Shown here piece by piece: positions 58,056 to 64,000 of a stretch of DNA of 64,000 nt. The translations under genes were made by a program, and so were the position numbers. The stretch's first letter is position 1; each line of letters starts with the position of its first letter. The notes beneath the pieces were generated by a model. The model did not search any database. It was not told the DNA's origin and saw only the letters and a list, made by a program, of their open reading frames with translations. Origin of the DNA: Stenopsyche tienmushanensis (Eukaryota > Arthropoda > Insecta > Trichoptera > Stenopsychidae); the NCBI GenBank assembly GCA_008973525.1, contig WACJ01000438.1, positions 62,001 to 126,000 on the forward strand. Reading direction: 5' to 3'.

Positions 58056-58790
58056 TTACTACACCCCATAATCTAAAAGACAATGACTCTAGTGGCGCTA
58101 GAGAAATCTGGTCATGCAAAATGTCGCAAATTCATGCGCCATCCTAATAAAAATATAGAATCAGAATAATAACGCGACGTTATATTGCGCCTTAAATATT
58201 TTTTACTAGCATTTCATAAGATTTTAACTCCTTCACGTTGATAATTTAAAGTGTCATGATGATGATGTAGTAATTTTAAAACACCAATGAGAACACGATT
58301 GGTTTTTTTTTAATGCATACATTTAGCGACACTCAAACTTTTTTTATGTATGGTTCTAATGCAATTTAAAAACGCTACAAAAAAGAGCGTAGAAGCCGAT
58401 TTTCAATCGAAGAAATCTATTTTGGAATTCATATGTATGAGGTGTGCTTTTGAGTCAAAGATGCGCGTTTTGTATGCCAAGGTTTTTGAGCCCCTTATTT
58501 TTTTAAAGATTAAAATAAAGCATAAAAAACGACACTTGTACATATTTTTATAAGCACAAGAAACGGGTAAGATTATTCACATTTAATTAAGGTTTTCGTC
58601 AATTTTTAAGCGTCATCGTTTCCAAAAAGGTTTCTAAGCGTCGTTAAACTGTTGTCCATTTTAAATTTCAATTATTTGTCGTGGAAGAAAAGGTTTAAAT
58701 ATTACTTTTATGGGTCCTTATTTGTTTATACAACGAATTATTCATTTGGAATATTTAAAAAAAAATGCTCCACTACCTCAAGTATATATA
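58056..58790. other. AT-rich stretch, nothing recognised
   Basis: A 67-codon plus-strand frame at 58350-58553 is unrecognised and unsupported. Confidence 0.4.
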
Positions 58791-59100
58791 CAATATACTC
58801 TCGATTATCCGGGAATGATAAATATTAATTAATTTCGATTTTTTTTTCTTATACATGGATGGACAAGAAGATTTTTGAAGGATGATTTAAAAATAAATGG
58901 GTTCCAGAAGAGTAAGATTTTTTAAAAAAAATAGGAAACTGTCACAGACAGCAGTATTTTTATTAGATAATGCTCCTTGTCATCCGAACAAAAACATATT
59001 GAAAACAAGCCCTGGATTTATGGTTGCAAAATTTTTGCCTCCTTAATGTCCAAATTCGATCAATATCATATTTGGCCATTATATGTTGTTACTTTTCTAC
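58791..59100 (+). mobile_element. Tigger/pogo element, left end plus DDE fragment
   Basis: It begins CAATATACTCTCGATTATCC after a TA, the Tigger-type end also seen at 7082-7895. The plus strand then reads KWVPEE, KLSQTAVFLLDNAPCHPN (to 58990) and, in another frame, VAKFLPP, the second catalytic Asp block and following LPPN region of pogo/Tigger. The right end is not visible. A mariner remnant follows closely. Confidence 0.8.
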
Positions 59101-59159
59101 TAGGGGTTGAATATCACCAAGCTATAAATGAAATTTGCTGTGAATTTGGATGTTTGAAA

Positions 59160-59640
59160 GATACCCCTAGAAACCTTAAATTTTGATGACGACATATTTT
59201 GGATCAGATCTTCGATTAAGTATTGAAGACCTTTGTGAATCGAATTGTCACTGGGGATGAAAAATATATTGTTTATGACAACATAAGTCCTAAACATTAA
59301 TGGCTTTTACTGAGACAAAAACTCCGAAACCTGGATTGACATTCAAGGAATTATTAATTATGAATTTATGAAACATGGCGAAACAATAACTGTAGATATG
59401 TATTGTCAATTGAAAAGGGTGAACAAAAATTGGGAGTCAAACTTTGAGAATTAATCAGGAACAATTTAGTGATTCTGCAACATGACACAATAAGGCAAAG
59501 AAGACAACTGAAAAAATCAGGGAATTAAAATGGGAAGAACTTCCACACCGTCCATATTCACAAGATCTGGCTGCGACGGAATATCGTCTTTTTCGATCTC
59601 AAAACCAAAATAATTTTTCAAAATAGTAAAAATAGTAAAG
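59160..59640 (+). pseudogene. mariner transposase remnant
   Basis: The plus strand reads FVNRIVTGDEKYIVYDNISP at about 59232-59290, INYEFMKHGETITVDMYCQL near 59355-59410, and LPHRPYSQDLAATEYRLF at 59540-59592. These correspond to the first catalytic Asp block, the middle YELL-GETIN-D-YCQQL block and the PPYSPDLAPSDYHLF block. Frameshifts separate them. It is the same lineage as 36480-37300. Confidence 0.85.
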
Positions 59641-60989
59641 ACTTTTTGATACGTCTAATATAATATTTTGCAACATTTTAAGCATTATTTTAAAGACGAC
59701 CAATAATTATTTTCGATTTTATAGAATTCTTAATATGTTGACTGAATTTTAGATACAATTTGATTTGAGAAAGTTAAGCATTTCTAATACATTCAATTGT
59801 AAATGGCAAAAGAGAATTTACATCGAATAATTTCTTCCGTGTCCAAGCACATGCGATTAACGGTCTTACGCACAGTATTGCATTCAAATGTTACTTTGTC
59901 ATTACAAAGCCTAGTATTTACAGGTAGTAAATATTATTAATTTATTTTTCAAGCACCCATTGAAAGCTCATATACACGTGCTTGGTTCGTAAGAAGTATT
60001 ACAGCAATTTAAAGATGCAACGTGCTACTTTTTGCCGGAGATTCATATACATTTTTTCATTTATGCCAGCGTTATAAAATTTAATGACAGTTTCGATGGA
60101 TATAATGGCCGTAAACTAATAAATGCTGAAAAAATAATCATAGTACTGCGACATAAGCCGAGTATTAGGTTTTTTCTTGTTCGCAATTTGCATTTCCATC
60201 GAGGTTGTGCGCGAGAGAGGAATTTTCCGAAGAAGGCACAGAATCTCAATATCAATCGCACGGGTAAGAAAAAAACAGAAAATCGTTAATATATTCAATC
60301 CTTGACTTCTGTAGGATGCAATAATCATAAATGTACAGAAAATGTTACGCAAACAATGTGTTTATACTTGGGCTTAATATTCCAAAAAATTAAAATTGTC
60401 AGCGTTCGTTGACTCATTTATTTGCGTACGTAACGATAATGATACTTTGTATACCGGCTAGTATATTTTGACGTCATGAAACTGCAGAAAAATCAGATGT
60501 CCTTCGGCTGAGTGGCCAAGATAAGCCAAATACGATAAACTTGAAATCTGATTAATTTACTATCGCTGAGAAATTCATACGATATCTCATTTCGCGGAAA
60601 TTATTTTGAAACGATAGTGAAATACTTATGGCCGATTCTTACATCATTCACATATGCAAGTTGGAAAACGTAACATTTAAAAAATATAAATAATTTATTG
60701 CATATATTAATAACTGTAGCTCATATCGAATACATTGCGTAGATCTGCTGTAAAAACTCAAAATCAAAATATTTGGCGCCGTAAAATCAGAAGCAAGATA
60801 ATTTTTTTTAATGAGTAATATCAATCACTAGATCGTAGATCATCAAGACAAATAGACAAGCATTACAGAGCTATATAAAAATGTTACATTATGTAAATCG
60901 AAAAAATGCAAGCCCACATCATAGAAATCATCCTGTGTTACAAAAATAATCTGCAAACTAAAAACCTTAGAATCGTTATTTTTTTCATT
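59641..60989. other. AT-rich stretch, nothing recognised
   Basis: Overlapping frames on both strands at 60032-60352 are open but unrecognised. No tRNA or repeat was seen. Confidence 0.4.
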
Positions 60990-61090
60990 TCGTTTTTCGT
61001 TCCGGTTCAGTTCCAAACATTCATATCGGTTCGGTTCCAGTTTTCAGATCAGTTGGAAGTTTTGGAATCCCAGCCTGGGTACAAATAAAA
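60990..61090. mobile_element. AACCG-end hAT-like family, end fragment
   Basis: TTTTCGTTCCGGTTCAGTTC and TCGGTTCGGTTCCAG are the complement of the family's AACCG-rich edge; TTTGGAATCCCAGC follows. The opposite edge is not nearby. Confidence 0.55.
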
Positions 61091-61264
61091 TATATAGGAA
61101 GAGATAACCTAAACAAAATACATAGTAATGATTTAAGTTTAAAATCTGGAATTTGTGTTGATAACAATATTATCTGAAGTATTAATTAGACAAATACAAT
61201 CAAACAAATCCCGCATAAGAATGCTTAATATCAGATATTATATCAACACAAAAATCAACTAAAT

Positions 61265-61490
61265 TAACCCGTTGGTGAGTAATAGCGCATATATGCGTCC
61301 AGATTCAAGTGTTATATACTCGTAAATTCATGGCAAAATCGTGCTGAATGCATTATTTTGTTACTAAAACTGAAGACACACACGTGTATTATTAATATTT
61401 ATGCGTAGAAATGAACAAATGCACTATCAACAGTGTTAAGGTTCATTTATTGATATACAAGTTTTACTCACGCTGCGCGATTATGAGAGA
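61265..61490 (+). repeat. dispersed repeat P, copy 2
   Basis: The core 61345-61490 matches 5185-5335. Many CpGs of the other copy are CpA or TpG here, for example GAACGAAT against GAACAAAT, GTTCGTTT against GTTCATTT and ATCGATG against ATTGATA. The left flank begins TTAACCCGTTGGTGAGTAAT, which resembles a piggyBac-type TTAA end. Confidence 0.6.
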
Positions 61491-61516
61491 AAAGTGTATA
61501 AAAGTGTAAGTGATGA

Positions 61517-61549
61517 ACATACGAATATAGCATCTCTATATTCGTATGT
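61517..61549. other. 14-bp perfect hairpin, 5-base loop
   Basis: ACATACGAATATAG at 61517-61530 pairs fully with CTATATTCGTATGT at 61536-61549 around CATCT. It lies just after repeat P copy 2, and no equivalent is seen after copy 1. It may be part of a MITE terminus or an isolated snap-back structure. Confidence 0.85.
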
Positions 61550-61734
61550 AAAAATCCGATCTAAAACCAAAATTATTGGCGGTCTTTGTGGTCTAAATTA
61601 TGAACTGAGAAGGTGTTTAAGCTGTTCGATTATTCAAATTATTGCTGTACTTTGACTAAACACCATCAGATAGTAGTTGAGAATATGTTGGCGATATCGA
61701 AAGTGTATTCAAAACAATTAGAAAGGCTTAAAGG

Positions 61735-62165
61735 GATATTCTAGTCTAGAGGCACAAATTTTGGGTGTTTTTTTTAGGTTAAAATAGTAAGATAAAATAG
61801 AAAAAAGCTACATTTTTAAACAGATTTTTATTGACATTTATTGACAGTTAAAAATTAAATTTTAACTTAAAACTGGTAGGGACAATAAAAAATCATATTG
61901 AAAAGATTCATATTAAATTTGAAGTAAATCAATTGCATAAAACTTGAGATATCGCGTCAACCGTGTTAAAAAAAAAGTGTTAGTTTCGAGGAAAACTTTT
62001 GTTTTGGTAGGACCGACTTAGTTGCCGCGTCACTAAAATGGTTATAACTTTGTAAATAATTGGAGTTTTGGAAATTTCTTTGGAAGATATATTCTTAAAA
62101 ATACATTAAAATACAAAAAATAAATTTAAAATGAAATCAATTGAATCTTAGATTATTATTTCTAA
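61735..62165 (-). repeat. repeat family Y, copy 4
   Basis: Inverted copy: GGGATATTCTAGTCTAGAGG at its left is the complement of GACTAGAATATCCC at 12870. It continues with GGTAGGGACAATAAAAAATC, AAAACTTGAGATATCG and GCGTCAACCGTGTTAAAAAA, complements of the family words. No coding sequence. Confidence 0.7.
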
Positions 62166-62677
62166 AGAACATTGTGAAATTTCATGTTTGTGTAAAAAAT
62201 GGGTTACTTTTCAATACTCACTCAGTTCAGCCTGAAACGTAATATGGCTTTTATTTATTGCTTGCTACATTAAATACATCATCATCGGGATAAATCATTT
62301 CTATATGCAAATGCCTGTAATTTAAAACTGCATTCAACGATTAGAACTGATTAAATAACATTTCTATTTTCAATCGCATTGCAATCAAATTAAATTGAAC
62401 ACATTTGAACATCATGAAATCAGCCTGAGCAAAAACGCAAATTTATTTTAAAATCAAAATCACCAATTTTAAATAACAGCATCCGCTTATAGGTGCATAT
62501 TTATGAATTCAGATGCTTATACGTACAAATTTTAAAATTCATTTTGATGTTATTTAAAAAAATGAGTATAAAAAATGAAATAAAAACCAAAGGCCATTCT
62601 GATGTTATTCTGCTAACTTTAATACACAGAATAGTTGATATTTGTATAGTAATTTTATTTAATAGAAAACCATACGT

Positions 62678-62784
62678 CACTCAATAAATCTGTAGGTTTT
62701 TTGAACGAGATTGCAAAATAAAAGACTGCAAATCAAGACGAAAAAAAGGTTAAAGTGTAAAATAAATCCTATGAATATTGAGTG
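62678..62784. mobile_element. 107-bp mariner-derived MITE
   Basis: CACTCAATAAATCTGTAGG and, inverted, CACTCAATATTCATAGG are the same end type as the mariners at 41591 and 43699. The 70-bp interior has no coding sequence. It completes a size series of 661, 307 and 107 bp for this end type within the window. Confidence 0.75.
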
Positions 62785-63016
62785 ATATTTAACATAAGCA
62801 ATTATCGGCTCAATTAAATCATTTATAAGTATAATCAAAATGTATTATTAACATCATCGGCGTTTTTGCGAGGTGTTTATTAAAATTTAAATGCAACATG
62901 AACATCCGTCTCAGGCGAAAAATATGTTTTTTTGCAGTGTATTTAAATTTCATACATTTAGTCACTATCGATTATTTTATAAAATGTGTATGAGATTTCA
63001 AACATAATGTTTAGAT

Positions 63017-63065
63017 CAGGGCTTCGATCCGTTATTTTTTAAAATTCGGTTCCGTTCCTGATTAT
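63017..63065. mobile_element. AACCG-end hAT-like family, left end fragment
   Basis: CAGGGCTTCGATCCGTTATT followed by TCGGTTCCGTTCCTG resembles the family's terminal sequence. No matching right end follows within the window. Confidence 0.5.
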
Positions 63066-64000
63066 AGACACAATCTAAACATGATGTTTAATGGGATATA
63101 ACAATTTTAAAGTAGATCGTTTAAAGTCTCTCAATAGCCTTGTTAATTACATATTTGTCGACTGTATGTCTAAACATTAAAAAAATAAATAATTTGTTTT
63201 TAAAAAATGCACAAATTCGATTAGCATCGATGTATCAATACGTTCCGAATATGGAATTATATCTGTATGTAATGTTGGAATAGATATAATGATGGTTAAA
63301 CATTGTGAAACACTTTTAGAATACCTTTTAAAATCCTCTAAAAACATCCAACTTTTTATGGAATCTCAATGTTTTATTGCAAAAGAAAAATTAGCAAAAA
63401 AACTCGAACAAAAACATCACTTTTTTACTGTTACAAAATTCATCGAAAATACTTTTATTAACAAACAAAGTAATTCAAAAACACATAAATTTAAAACTTA
63501 GATGCATCCAAAGCCTGCAAGATTGATAATTCATATTGCTGTGTATGAATTTATAAAAAATATCATCAAAATCTTAAGAAACACATTGGGATTTCATCAT
63601 CGAGTATCGATAAGGTGCATTTCAATCACAAACGAAAACGGAACAGAACGTATAAAGCCCAAATTTATTTCATATTTGCATACTGATTAGCATAATGGGA
63701 CAAAGAATTTTTTCACAAATTTACCTGATAAAAAGCGAATAGACTTGCGTAACATTTCGCTGGGGTAAATCAACATTCAAAGGCAAATTTCCCACACACA
63801 CATTCGATAATTGATGGAGTGTCATCAGATAAATGAGTCCGAGCATGAATGATCATATAGTTGGGTTCAATATGCTTTATGTAAGGCGATAGACGAGAAA
63901 GTATTTTTTTCCCCAGTTTTAATTGCTTTGATTTAAATGAATAGTCTTTAAAAAAACAGGATATCGAAGTTTTTTTAATGTGGGAAAATAAATTGCGTCG
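63066..64000. other. AT-rich stretch, nothing recognised
   Basis: Two adjoining plus-strand frames (63289-63690) encode Lys/Asn/Ile-rich peptides typical of AT-rich DNA. I see no support for a gene. Confidence 0.4.

Noticed and set aside
1..64000. CRISPR arrays, phage defence or other prokaryotic systems
   Set aside because: No regularly spaced direct repeats, operons or ribosome-binding-site-preceded frames. The transposon content and splice signals are eukaryotic.
1..64000. Endogenous viral or retroelement genes
   Set aside because: I saw no reverse transcriptase (YxDD-type), integrase of retroviral type, gag zinc knuckle or long terminal repeat pair. All recognisable enzymes are DNA transposases.

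Overview
This window looks like nuclear DNA of an animal, most probably an arthropod such as an insect. By eye it is about two-thirds A+T, and it has no operons, no long bacterial-type reading frames, no rRNA and no recognisable tRNA. Instead it is packed with decayed cut-and-paste DNA transposons typical of insect genomes: several mariner lineages, pogo/Tigger, hAT, a PIF/Harbinger-like MITE and a TTAA-flanked piggyBac/Kolobok-like element. The few gene-like signals are short pieces with eukaryotic splice motifs.

Gene-like parts are sparse. On the minus strand a GC/CpG-rich promoter-like block at about 6.6-6.9 kb contains a 14-bp palindrome centred on CACGTG. It overlaps a short candidate first coding exon (6766 down to 6748) that ends in a consensus donor. 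A 180-bp candidate internal exon lies on the minus strand at 33672-33851. A candidate terminal exon lies on the plus strand at 3684-3857 and is followed in the same frame by further open, GC-rich sequence up to 4124. GC-rich islands without an assigned product lie at about 5.7-6.0, 35.2-35.4 and 56.6-57.0 kb. I could not name the product of any of these.

The rest is a transposon graveyard with readable layering. The clearest element is a 2,395-bp hAT (20125-22519) with 16-bp inverted ends, a perfect 8-bp target duplication and a GTF2IRD2/ZBED-like transposase broken by stops. A 200-bp TAA-flanked MITE sits inside it. Other clear nests are a hAT inside a second hAT (50661-51584 in 50490-51766), a hAT MITE inside a mariner (41857-41999 in 41591-42251), a 171-bp TA-flanked MITE inside a larger element (10409-10579 in 10317-11320), and a TIR element inside a mariner (15139-15734 in 14598-16079). 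A Tigger deletion derivative with complete ends lies at 7082-7895, and a piggyBac-like TTAA element at 31556-32344.

Several families recur. A 19-bp palindrome family with a recurring short open frame occurs six times. A roughly 300-450-bp family here called Y occurs four times, and family X three times. A hAT family with ends rich in AACCG occurs about six times, and a hAT family beginning CAGGGCCGTAA about four times. The stretches between are AT-rich unique sequence in which I see no supportable gene. Nothing here works as a pathway. The transposases are all broken, and I see no evidence of a defence system, CRISPR array or viral genome.
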